From NCBI GenBank assembly GCA_039583875.1, contig CM077160.1, positions 109,197,530-109,261,529 of the forward strand: DNA of 64,000 bases, given 5' to 3'. A program made the translations under genes and the position numbers. Numbering within the stretch: the first letter of the stretch is position 1; every line of letters begins with the position of its first letter. The notes beneath the pieces are model-generated. The model did not search any database. It saw only the letters and a program-made list of their open reading frames with translations, and was not told the origin of the DNA. The stretch comes from Platanthera guangdongensis. Taxonomy: Eukaryota > Streptophyta > Magnoliopsida > Asparagales > Orchidaceae. Shown one piece after another: positions 44,601 through 56,600 of the stretch.

Positions 44601-47600
44601 ATGCTTGATGTGTTCAGTTTGTTTATTGCCTAGCTAAACACGAGCAATGGTAAGACTTGTTAAATTTGAAGAAACCTTGTACAGGGTTTAAATGTTTGTT
44701 AGCATGCAGAGTATATTAATGAATGAGAAGTCAAGTTAGTAAGGATCAAATGCTTTGAGTTTTTCTCAAAAAGCTTGGGAAAATGTTTCCAATTGTTTGT
44801 CATTGAATCTTTAAGTATCAATACACGTTTTTCATGCTATTAGTTCACATTCTATGGTCATATTCCTCACAATTTTAGTTCATTTTTTTTTGGTTTTTGA
44901 CGTGTGAAATATGGTGCAAGTCAATAGTTTATCTTCTTATGTCATGTCTGATATTTCTTGTATCAATGCAAACATTTATATATTTGATCAGCAATTCTTC
45001 GAACGTTTCTCAGTAAATGGATCTGATAGTATAACAACAACACTCAAGTCTTTGTCCCATTATAGTGGGGTCGGCTATATGGATCCTTTGTCGCCATTGT
45101 GCCCTATCGTTAGTCATAATCTCACTAATGCCTAAGTACATCACGTCTTTCCTTACAGTTTCATTCCAAGTCTTTATTGGTCTACCCCTTCCTTGTTTAA
45201 CTTGCCTAGTGACTGGACTCTCACAATGCCTAACAGGTGCCTCTAACGGTCTCCTCTGTATGTATCCAAACCATCTTAGTCGTGCTTCGCGCTTCTTCTC
45301 TACAATTGATGCTGCACCTTTCTTATCCCTGATACATTCATTTCTAATTTTATCCAGTCTCGTGTGTCCACACATCCACCTAAGCATTCTCATCTCTGCT
45401 ACTCCCATTTTTTGCTCATGTACACAATTCACTGCCCAACACTAAGAACTAAACGGATCTGATAGTATTCAAAGATAATTGGGATTTAAATGTATAGAAA
45501 TATTTAGTAGGCTAGGAAAAGGATTTAAATAGTTTTGATTGGTGAAATACATGGAGTGCAAAAAAGACTCTGTAGGCCTTGGACTGACAGTCGCTTTTGT
45601 TGGGCCGATGCCGCCGATGCCTTAAAGGGGGAATTGACATGGCCTGGTGTCCAGGCTAGGCTTGGGCCTTGGCCTTACCATTTTAATACTAGGTTGTGCC
45701 AACTCCGGGGGCTAGGGAGGGTTTGGTTGGGCACTAGGCCATGCCACGACTTAAATTAGGGGACCTGATGAGGCACCCCTTAGACCCAACCCGGCCTTCT
45801 CAGGATTTTAACCAGGCAGACCCGAGCCGGGCTTTTAACCGGGCAGATTCGGGCGGAGTTTCCTGGCCCTAGATTTTTCTACAAACCTAAAGACATGGAT
45901 GGAATCATCAAACTATATTCTTAGTCGCTTCTATATGTTATTCGATCTTTGTTGTTTTCATATATTTCTTAAATGGTTAAGGTACTATGAAACTCTATGC
46001 ATAGGTAATTTTAATGTTATCATATATGTTGTTTTTGAAGACAATACAAAATGATATGTTCAAAATAAATGACGAGTTCAGTTTTCCCTCTTTCATTATA
46101 TGTGCGTACATGAATGTATATATGTCACTGTGCATACACACACATACACACACATACACACACATGCACACGCACAATGGCCTAGAGGTACAATGTTACT
46201 TAACCCTAAAATGTTCACCACATGACGTTCTATGCCCTCGCTTGCTCATTGTCCTTGGCATCATTAATTTTTTTAATGAGTTTCAACTCTAATGTTAAAT
46301 AGGTGAAAGTGTTAATACACCGATAATACATATTTTATCAAAATTTTGATTTTCAGTAAAAACTATTTAAATAAAAATTTATAGTAAAATTATAATTACT
46401 TATTTATATATATGCCTACATAAATATATATGATATGTATGCGCCATTAATTTAAAATGAAAATATTAGTAGTAAATGAGTGGCTTCCCTTATTAATAGC
46501 ATGTATACATATTTATTCTCTCATTTTCTAATTATAAAAATATATATCTTGGAATAACTGGCATAATATATACTCAGTATTCTCAAATTAGTAAGAGGCG
46601 AGGTTTGGATCAGTCAAGGTTTTACCAAATATTGTAAATATCTTGTTGTGATGTCTAAAATACTAATTTGAATGTACCGTAGCATGCATCTATTATATTC
46701 ATGTCCAGAGGTCTATAATTTTACTTCACCTCTGACTTGGTTTCTCGTATGATGGTCTGTTGGAAATTATCCATTATTATCAACAAATAATTGTTCCAGA
46801 AAATCATGTTGGGTTTTGTTAATCAGTGTTTAACACCTTGGTCACATTATCTTTCCTTGTTTTTGATGTGTCAGCTTTCAGAGAGAATAAACGCATTGTT
46901 GTCACAGTTCCTGCTGATCCAACCCAACTGGAGGCTTTAAATGCTCTAAAAAAGCTAAAGGTCTGCTTCTGAGACAGATATTTTCATTTACTTTGATGTT
47001 TGATCTTTAACATAACTACTGCTTTCCCTACCTCAATCATAATTATTTAATTATCAATTTTTTTTATTGGTTAGCCAATTTACCTGTTTTCTTAATGTAG
47101 AAAAACATATATAGATGCATTTTCATCACTGTAATGATCAATTGCATCTCTTGAATCCATTCTACCATCTTACCAGCTTAAGGCCTCATTTGTTTCGGCG
47201 GTGGCGGGTCGATCCGGCTGGTGGAAACGGAGTGTTCGAAACGGAGGGGGGAGGTGGCTGCTCCAAACGGAGCTTTTTGGGGCGTTTCTCACGGCGGGCG
47301 GGTGGAAATGGAGCAAACGCCGCCAGAGGTTCATTTGTTTGCCCGCCTTCCGGCGGCGTTTGCCCAAAACGGAGCACCTAAACGCCGAAACAAATAGAGC
47401 CTAAGTAATGTACAAAATATGTATATGCAATTTGAACTTAAATTTTTATTCACAACCGTAGATGAAAGCCAACATGTCAAAAAAGAAGTCGCAAAATATT
47501 TTATCTAAAGATGGGCTGTAGGGATATTCTCCGCGACTTCACCCTCTCGCGGCTGCTCACCCGCTCACAAACAGGAGAACAAAACAACATGCACTGTTGC

Positions 47601-50600
47601 ATGCTTGTGCGTATAGGCACACACAAGTATGCATGCACCTACATGCTATCATGCAATTTCACGCAGGATGCTTGCAACTTTCCACATGCACACATGCTGA
47701 TATGAACTCAAAAATGATGGATTGCACTAGAACATGAAAGAAGATGCTGACTCGAGAGACAAGCTCCCGCCAAACTCCCGAGCGTTTGTTTCCTCAAAGA
47801 TCAGCTCTCGAGATGTGAGTTGATAGGACTTCCAAGATGATTTCTAACACACCTAAGCCCTAGAGAAGGGAGACACCTAATAATACAAAAAAACACTTAT
47901 TTAATTTATTACTAAAAAATAAATTAATGGAGGTGTGCCGATTCTTCTCTTGTCATGAGGGTACATTCGAGGGATTATATGTATCTGCCGAGGGTGTGTA
48001 CATGTATCACATGCACAAGGCCACCATAATTTATGCATGGATCTGATCGTAAGTGCTGGATGCTGAATGTTGGTAGTGCCTTTATTGATAACTGTTAGAA
48101 AAACCCATTTAGTCTAGGCCCATTATGTATTTATTATTGTTTTTCTCTCTCCTCTTTAGTCTCACATCATATATAGGACCTTCCTCTCTCTTACTCTCAT
48201 CTATATATTTGTACTCATTTTTTGTATTTTATACAAGTGAACATATATACAAGGTTGGCTTTCTCCTTCTCTACATGGTATCAGAGCCACCGATTCTCCT
48301 TGAGCGGCTTCCCCCTTCTTAAACCGCACAACCCGCGTGGTCTTCTTCCCTGCCTGCGGCCTGCTGCGGCCTGTTCTTCTGTCCGCTGCCCGCTCGGTCT
48401 CCTGCGGCCTGCCTCCCTGTCCGCTCCGCTCCTCTTCTTCCGCTTCCTCTTCTTCTCCGTGGTTCCACCCCTCCCCTCAGACATCTTATAGCCTTCCCCC
48501 CTCTCTCTCTCTCGTCGGGTCCACCTCTCCCTATTTCTCCTCCAGACCGCTCTCTCTCTCGCGGCATGTTCCCACGCACTGCGGCCTGTTTCTCTCGCGG
48601 CCTGTTCCAGCCTGCTGCGGCCTGCGTCTCTCGCGGCCTGTTTCTTCTCGCTGCGGCCTGCTTCTCTCCCGGCCTGCTCCAGCTCGCTGCGGCCTGCTGC
48701 TCTCGCGGTCTGTTCCATCTCGCTGCGGCCTGCTTCTCTCGCGTCCTGATCCAGTTCGCTGCGGCCTGCCTCTCTCGCGGCCTGCTCCAGCTCGCTGCGA
48801 CCTGCTGCTCTCGCGGCCTGTTCCATCTCGCTGTGGCCTGCTTCTCTCGCAGACTGATCCAACTCGCTGCGGCCTGCCTCTCCTGCTCGCTGCGGCCTGC
48901 CTCTCCTGCAGCCTGCTCCAACTCGCTGCAGTTTGTTCCTGGTTGCTGCGCTCTGTTCTCTCTTTCCGCTTGAGTATTCTCTACTCACGGTCTCTTCTCT
49001 CTGCCCGCTGCTGGTCTCCTGTTTCTCTGACCGCTGCTGTGCTCAGCCAGACCGTGCGGACTGTTGCCTTCCCGCATTTAGGTCGCAGTCCTCTCCTCTT
49101 TCCTTTCCGCGCGGCTTGTCTCTGTCCGCTGCGACCTTCTCTCTCCCGGCCTCCGCCTTTGGTCGCGGCTTCCTCTTGCAGCTGGTGTATTCCCATCGTG
49201 ACTGAGCGGTCTCAGCTCTAGTCGCGCGGTCTCCTTTGTTGACCGGTCCGTTCTCCTAGCCGCTTCTCTTCTTCATGGCCTCTTCTGCTGATTCTATCAG
49301 CACGGCGGTTCCTCCTGCTGACCGCCCGACCTCTCTCCCGGAAGTGCGAGATGAGCTCCGTATTAATACAATCTCTCTGACCGGCAAGAAGAATTTTGTG
49401 GAATGGGCGCACTCTGTTCGCCGTGTCCTGCAATCCAAGGGGTTTCTTCATCACTTGACCCAAGACGTTATTGGTACTGCGACTGATGATTGGTTACGCA
49501 ATGATGGTCGGGTGCAGACATGGATCCTTAATTCTCTTGATGGCGAGTCTTATCGCCTGGCCATGTACCATGAGACGGCCAAGGGCATGTGAGACGAGCT
49601 CCATAACCTTTACTCTGGCAAGGATAGTCTCCACCATCTGTATGATATTATCACTGCTCTCCAGGCCCTTGATAGCGGTGGCGCGACCGATCTGACCTCC
49701 TTCGTTGCTCAGGCTCGGTATCAGGTCGAGGCTCGGATACAACATCAGCCTCCTACTCTGGATCTTGCTGCCCAACATGCCTAAAAGGAAGCTGTGGGTA
49801 TCGCCATGATGATGGCTCGGGTACCGCACCATCTTCACAGTGTACGGGCTCACATCCTCTCCTCTACTGTTACTCCGTCTTTCTCAGATGTGTGCTCGAT
49901 GCTTCTCAAAGCATCCCCGCCTCCGGATGTGTTCGGGCCTCCTTCTCCGCCCCTTGTTCAGCAGACCCCTGCTCCTTTATTGCCTCTTCCATCTTCCGCT
50001 CGTGGAGGCCGCTCTGATTTTCGGGGACGTGGTCGGGGTGGACGGCCTCAGCCTAAGTGCTCGTTTTGCGGCAAAGACGGGCATCTTGAAACCACGTGCT
50101 ATCGCAAACATGGTCGCCCTCCTCGTCCGCAGGCCTCTGTTGCTGCCACCGACCCCTCTCCCACTCGTACTGACCTCGACGAGGTTCGTCTTCAGCTCCA
50201 GCATCGTCATGGACTGCTTAGCCACCCGCCTGCCTCGGTTGCCTCCGCTGCCTCCATCTCCAATGAAGGTATCGCATGCCTCTCCTCTGGCCCGCGATGG
50301 ATCCTCGATTCTGGTGCCACTCATCACATCACCTCTGTTCGGCCGCCTCAGTACTTGTCTTCACCTCACCCGAAGTACATTACTGTGGCCAATGAGGCAT
50401 CTGTCCCTGTCTATGGATGTGCTGATATTTCTCTCACCTCTTCTCTCCTCCTACGCCCGGTTCTTCACGTTCCGGGCTCTCCTTTCAATTTACTTTCTGT
50501 TGGTCGTCTTACTACTGATTCTAATTGCTCCGTAACCTTTACTTCTTCTTTTTTTCTGATACAGGATCAACAGATGCAGACTATCATTGGTAGGGGTCGG

Positions 50601-53600
50601 CTGCAGAACAAGCTCTACCTTCTTGATGACTCTCCTACTCTCCTCGCCTCTCTCTCCTCTTCGGATTGTCATCGACGTCTTGGTCATGCTCCTCTTCCAG
50701 TCCTCTAGAAGGCTCTACCGGATGTATCTCTTCCTGCATTTCAGTGTGAAACATGTACTTTTGGCAAACAGCCACGTTCTTCTTTTCCTTCCCATTATAC
50801 TCGGAGCTCCGCTCCTTTTGTTTTGGTACACTCCGATATATGAGGTCCGTATAAAATTACTAGTATTTCTGACTACCGGTACTTTCTTACTTTTATTGAT
50901 GATTACTCTCGCATGACGTGGTTGTATCTCTTACGCGACCGTTCTGACCTTCCCCGCGTCTTCCGGGCCTTCATTCTTGAGACTCGCACTCAGTTCTCTG
51001 CGCCCATTCATACTATTCGTACTGACAATGCGCGCGAGTACACTAGTCATGACTTCGCAACCCTCTGCTCTGAGTTCGGCATTCTTCACCAAACCTCGTG
51101 CGCGTATACTCCACAACAGAATTGTGTCGCCGAGCGCAAGAATCATCACCTTCTTGATGTAGCTCGCTCCCTTATGCTTCAAATGCAGGTTCCCAAACCA
51201 TACTGGAACTTAGCGCTCTCCACGACCTGTTTTCTTATCAACCGTCTACCATCTTCCATCCTCCAGTATGCTACTCATTTCGGCTTCCTCTTTCCCTCCA
51301 CTCCTCCTTTTCCTGTTACTCCCCGGATTTTTGGGTGTACTTGCTACGTTCACCGACTTGGTCCCTCTACCGACAAATTGGATCCCTGTGCAGCCAAACA
51401 TATCTTTGTAGGCTACTCGCGCACTCAAAAGGGTTATGTGTGCTATTCGCCTACTACCCACAAGGTGACTGTCTCTGCGGATGTCACTTTTCGCGAAGAT
51501 CTTCCCTTCTTTTCTGTCCTGGATATCGCTCCTGGTCCCGACCCCGTCGTTCGTCCTGTCATCCCTGCTTCCTGTTCCTCATCATCTCCTGCACTGCCTC
51601 CGATCCGTCCACCTCCACCTGTTATCCGGGTCTATTCTCGTCGCTCTCCTCATCCCGTTGCCCCCCTGCAGTCGACTTCGACCTCTGCTGCTTCGCTACC
51701 TGCTGCTCCGGCTCCCGCATCCACCGCTCATCCGATGGCGAATTACGTCTCTTTACATCGCCTTTCACCACCACTTCTTCACTTTGCCACCTCTTTATCC
51801 TCTGTTTCTGTCCCTAACTCTGTGCAAGAGGCGCTTCAACATCCAGGCTGGCGGGCTGTCATGGACGAAGAAATGACGGCTCTTTGGACCAACCAGACCT
51901 GGGTCCTTGTCCCTTTACCTCTCGGTCAGCACCCTGTTGGGTGTAAATGAGTGTTCGTCATCAAACATGCTCCGTATGTCACTATTGCCCGACTGAAGGC
52001 CCGACTTGTGGCCCGTGGCTTCACTCAGCAGGAGGGCCTTGATTATGAGGAAACTTTCTTTCCGTGGCTGTGCACCGCCACTGGCCCCTTCATCAGCTCG
52101 ATATCAAGAATGCCTTTTTGAATGAAGATCTTCAGGAAACCGTTTACATGCGCCAATCGCCCGGGTTTGCGACCACGGGGAGTCTCGTGTGTGTCTTCTC
52201 AAGAAATCCATCTATGGTCTCAAACAGTCCCCTCGGACGTGGTTTGACAAGTTCAGCAAGGTGGTTCGGGACATGGGTTTCACTCGGGGCTCTGCAGACT
52301 TCTCCCTATTCACCCGACACCGGGCCACTGGAACAGTCATTCTGTTGGTTTATGTTGATGACATCCTACTTACTGGGGATGACTCAAAGGGGATTCTAGA
52401 GGTCAAACAGCATCTGAGCACCGTGTTTCAGACCAAAGACCTGGGGCATCTTCGCTACTTTCTCGGTCTTGAGATCGCACGACGGCCGGACGGGCTTGTC
52501 CTCTCCCAACGGAAGTACTGTCTCGATCTTCTCAAAGACGCTGACCAGTCTGGTTGCAAGCCAGCTAGTACCCCGATGGAGGCAAATCACAAACTATGTG
52601 CTCCTGCCTCTGATGATGATTTGCTTCTTCAGAACCCAGAATACTATCGACGCCTTGTAGGAAAGTTGATCTATCTAACGGTCACGAGGCGTGATATATC
52701 GTTTGCAGTTGGGGTTGTCAGTCGGTTCATGCATGCCCCCCGTGTTTCTCATCTCCAGGCGGTTGAACGGATTCTCCGATACCTTAAGGCAGCTCCGGGT
52801 CAAGGGCTTGTTTACAAAACCTCCGACTCGGCTCCCGCATTGGTTGCTTATTCTGATGCCGATTTTGCCGGTTCCCTGGACGATCGGAGGTCAACAAGTG
52901 GGTTTTGTACTTATTTTGGTGGTCATCTCATTACATGGAAAAGTAAAAAACAAGCCGTGGTCGCTCGTTCCTCCGCGGAAGCCGAATACCGATCGATGAC
53001 ATCGGTTGTCTCAGAACTCACATGACTTGAAAGTCTCCTTACTGACCTGAGAGTAAAACTTCATTCATCTGCTGTTCTATTCTGTGATAGTCAAACCGCC
53101 ATACACATAGCAAAGAATCCGGTGTTTCACGAGCGCACAAAACATATCGAGATCGACTGTCATTTTATTCGAGAGAAAGTTCAATTGAAGAAACTTGAAT
53201 TAAAGCATGTTCCGGACACTGATCAAGTTGCTGACATTCTCACAAAGGCTTTATCAAGTACCTTGTTTTATCAGTGTTTGTCCAAGCTGGGTGCATATGA
53301 CCTATACGCTCCAGCTTGTGGGGGAGTGTTAAAAAAGCCCATTTAGTCTAGACCCTTTATGTATTTATTATTGTTTTTCTCTCTCCTCTTTAGTCCCACA
53401 TCATGTATAGGACCTTCCTCTCTCTTATTCTCATCTATATATTTGGACTCATTTTTTGTATTTTATACAAGTGAACATATATACAAGTTTGGCTTTCTCC
53501 TTATCTACAATAACCAATATTTATTGTGAAATGCTTTCAGTGGCATAGCTATTAAAGTGCAATTTTGGGAATACTTACATGATTTAATAAGAGAAATCCC

Positions 53601-56600
53601 ATAAAAAGAGAAGATTTTCAAAGGAGGAGACTTAAATAGACATATATGAAAGGAAAATATAGATATACACAATCGTTCATGGAGGATATGAATATGGAGA
53701 AAGAAATGAAGAAGGACGAACCATTTTAGACTTTGCCGTAGCATATGCGCTAATTGTATCAAATACGCTTTTCATAAAGAGGGAAACACATTTAATTACG
53801 TTTAAAAGCGATACAAATAAGTCACAAATTGATTATTTTATTACTCGCAAAATACATAAAATGATTTGTAAGGATTGCAAAGTCATACCAGGAGAAAATT
53901 TGACAACACAACATAGGTTAGTGGTGTTAGATGTGCAAATTAAATATAATAAATTTAAGATAAGGACAAAAATATTACAAAAAATTCGGTGGTGACACTT
54001 GAAGATGGAAAAACAAGTTGCTTTCAAGAAAAAACAGTTATGAAACAACTAGTTGATGACTCTTATGTTGATCCTAATACCTCATGAGAAGTTATGTCTT
54101 CACATTTAAGGATAAATGAAAAGAACATACTTGAAGTATCAAAAGGTCGTGCGCCTCCAAATAAGGAATCTTGGTGGTGGAAAGAAGAAGTGCAAGACAA
54201 AGTGAGGGCAATGAAGGTCAGCTATAAAACACTCTACGCTTGTAGAAATGATGAAAACTTAGCCATGTATAAAGTCGCCAAAAAAGAAGATTAACAGAAA
54301 GTAAGTAAAGCAAGAAGTCAAACTTATGAAGAATTTTATAAGCGACTAGATATCAAAGATGGAGAGCGTGACATATATAAAATTGCTCGAGATAGAAAAA
54401 AAGACAAGAGATTTAAGTCAAGTAAAATGCATAAATGATGAGACAGATATAGTTTTGATGGATGATGTGGATATTAAAGAGCGATGAAAAAGCTACTTTA
54501 ATCAATTTTATGATGAAATAAAAGAAAATGAATTGAACTTAGAATAGTTAAGTAAATCAGAGAAGTATAACAACATAACGTTTTATCGTAAAATTCAAGT
54601 ATTAGAGGTAAAAAATGCTCTAAATAAGATGAAAAATGGAAAGACGGTTGAACCAGACAATATACCCATCGAAATATGGAAATGTTTAGGAAATGAAAGA
54701 ATTTTGTGGTTTACATATTTTTTCAATAAAATACTAAAGTCAAAGAAAATGTCAAACCAATGAAGAGAAAATATCTTGGTACCTTTGTATAAAAATAAAT
54801 GAGATATACAAAATTATGTTAATTACAGAGGATTAAATTGATGAGTCATACCATAAAACTATGAGAACGAGTAATAGAAAGAAGATTAAGACAAGAGATT
54901 AACATCTTGGAGAATCAATTTGGATTCATGCCAGGGAGGTCGGCCATGAAACTGATGCAACCCGCGTCACGATTTTTTATTAATTATTTAGTGTATCTGT
55001 CTTTTATTATTGTAGCGCACACTTTTGCGCATTTTTGGATTTTTGTGTAGCGTCGATTTGTATCGCGCATGTTATTTGTGCTTTGGTGTATTTTGTATCG
55101 CGCATGTTGTTCGCACAATTTTTGTTTGGCTCGTTGGTGTGACCGGCCAACGAGACCCTAAATGCATAGGTTCGGTATTTAGGCGATTGATTAATTTAGG
55201 GCAAGCTTTAAAAATTACCTATTTCACTTATATCTTTATGCTTTAAAATCAGACCACTTGCATGCTCAGTTCGCCTAAAAAAATAAATATATTCCTATCC
55301 TATTAAGGATGGTTGTCAATAGCCATTTTGACCTAACCCCCCCTCCTATATAAACAAATACTCCCCTCTGTAATAGACGGCTGGAATATAATGAACAGAG
55401 AACAAATCGTTCTCTATTGTCGTTCCCCAGCGCCGACCCTAACCTCCCAACGGAAAGTCCTGAAGCCGCATTTCCCATTGTCGTCTGCCCGCCGGAGCTC
55501 CCACTCCACTGCCGTCTCCTGCGCCCTCATCTCCTCCAGTCGAGCAGTCCTCTGAAGTCGCTTCTCCCTTCCAGCGCCTCTCCCCTCGGTCGGAACTACC
55601 AAAGAAGCCTTCCCAGCCCCCGTTCCTGCTACCGGAGGCCCCGCCGGCCGCCGTGGTTGCTGCCAGAATTCCTCCTAGGCTCCGACGACTCTCCAGCAGC
55701 CTCTTCCGGCTGTTCCAGCAAAGCTCCAACAAGCTCCCACCTTCTAGTGTCGACCTCCTTCGTTTCTCGAGCAATCCAGAAGACCGCCAGCACCTTGCCA
55801 GCCCCTTAGCGCTACCCCTTTGCTCCGCAACCATTTTTTCTTGGAAATTGGAGGCACAACCACAACTACACCTCTACCCTTGGTATACCTCTCTACCTTC
55901 CTTCTCTCCCATAGTCGTTATTTTGTGCTGTAATATTTAAATGAAAGGTTAATTGTTAGAGCTTGCCGGAATTGATATTATCTCCTCTTTACCGTTCATT
56001 TCTACCACCTGCATGCCACCAATTAATTCTTGGGCCTGTGGAATTAGGATTTGTGACGCTAATACATTTGTGCGGCAGTCTTGCGTTCGCGAGCGACGCC
56101 TTGACCGTTTAGTTCGTTAAAATAGCCCACAAAGTCCTCCCGCGCCACATCTATTTAAAAAAAGATCACAATTATTTTATCGTTCAAAACTACACCCCAC
56201 CCTAGGTTACATCAGTTTGGTATCAGAGGACAGTGACTCTGCTTCTATCGCTAGTCACGCGATCCGGTTTTCAAAATTGTTTTCAAGTAATTCTCTTAAA
56301 ATGTGTGATTTAGATGCACGTATTAAAACTTTGCGGAAAACTGTTGAGTTCGTCATTGCAGAACTCAAGCAGAATCTGAGTGGGTTGTGCACCTCTGTCC
56401 ACAACCTAGAGACGACAGTGCGCACGCATTATGCTGCTCCTGCATATCTCCACATTTCATATCACATAGTGGAACCCGAGGTTAGGTCTTTCGATAGCCC
56501 TTTGTCTCGTCTCGTCAGTCTCACGACCAGCACCTTAGTCTCACCCACCCCCATCGTGACACTCCCTTCAATCAAAGAGTTTCTTCTTGAGCCCATGCTC

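Larger units (their letters stand above)
48093..53509 (+). mobile_element. Copia-3: full-length Ty1/copia element, decayed
   Basis: Two 183-bp LTRs (48093-48275, 53327-53509) and a perfect target duplication ATAAC (48088-48092, 53510-53514). I count ten LTR differences by eye (about 5%), so it is older than Copia-2. The protein sequence is close to Copia-2 throughout. Six premature stops and two frameshifts inactivate it. Confidence 0.95.

Noticed and set aside
47115..47404. GC-rich ORFs on both strands near 47.2 kb
   Set aside because: They coincide with a 220-bp MITE having terminal inverted repeats and a TAA duplication.
48281..49221. Long ORFs on both strands (235-294 residues) in the Copia-3 leader
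   Set aside because: They arise from GC-rich tandem repeats whose frames stay open. They precede gag, have no domain, and the composition is purely repeat-driven.
55417..55834. 130-residue ORFs in element B LTRs, both strands
   Set aside because: Present in both LTRs with altered frames; composition is Pro/Ser/Arg-rich leader-like. No domain.
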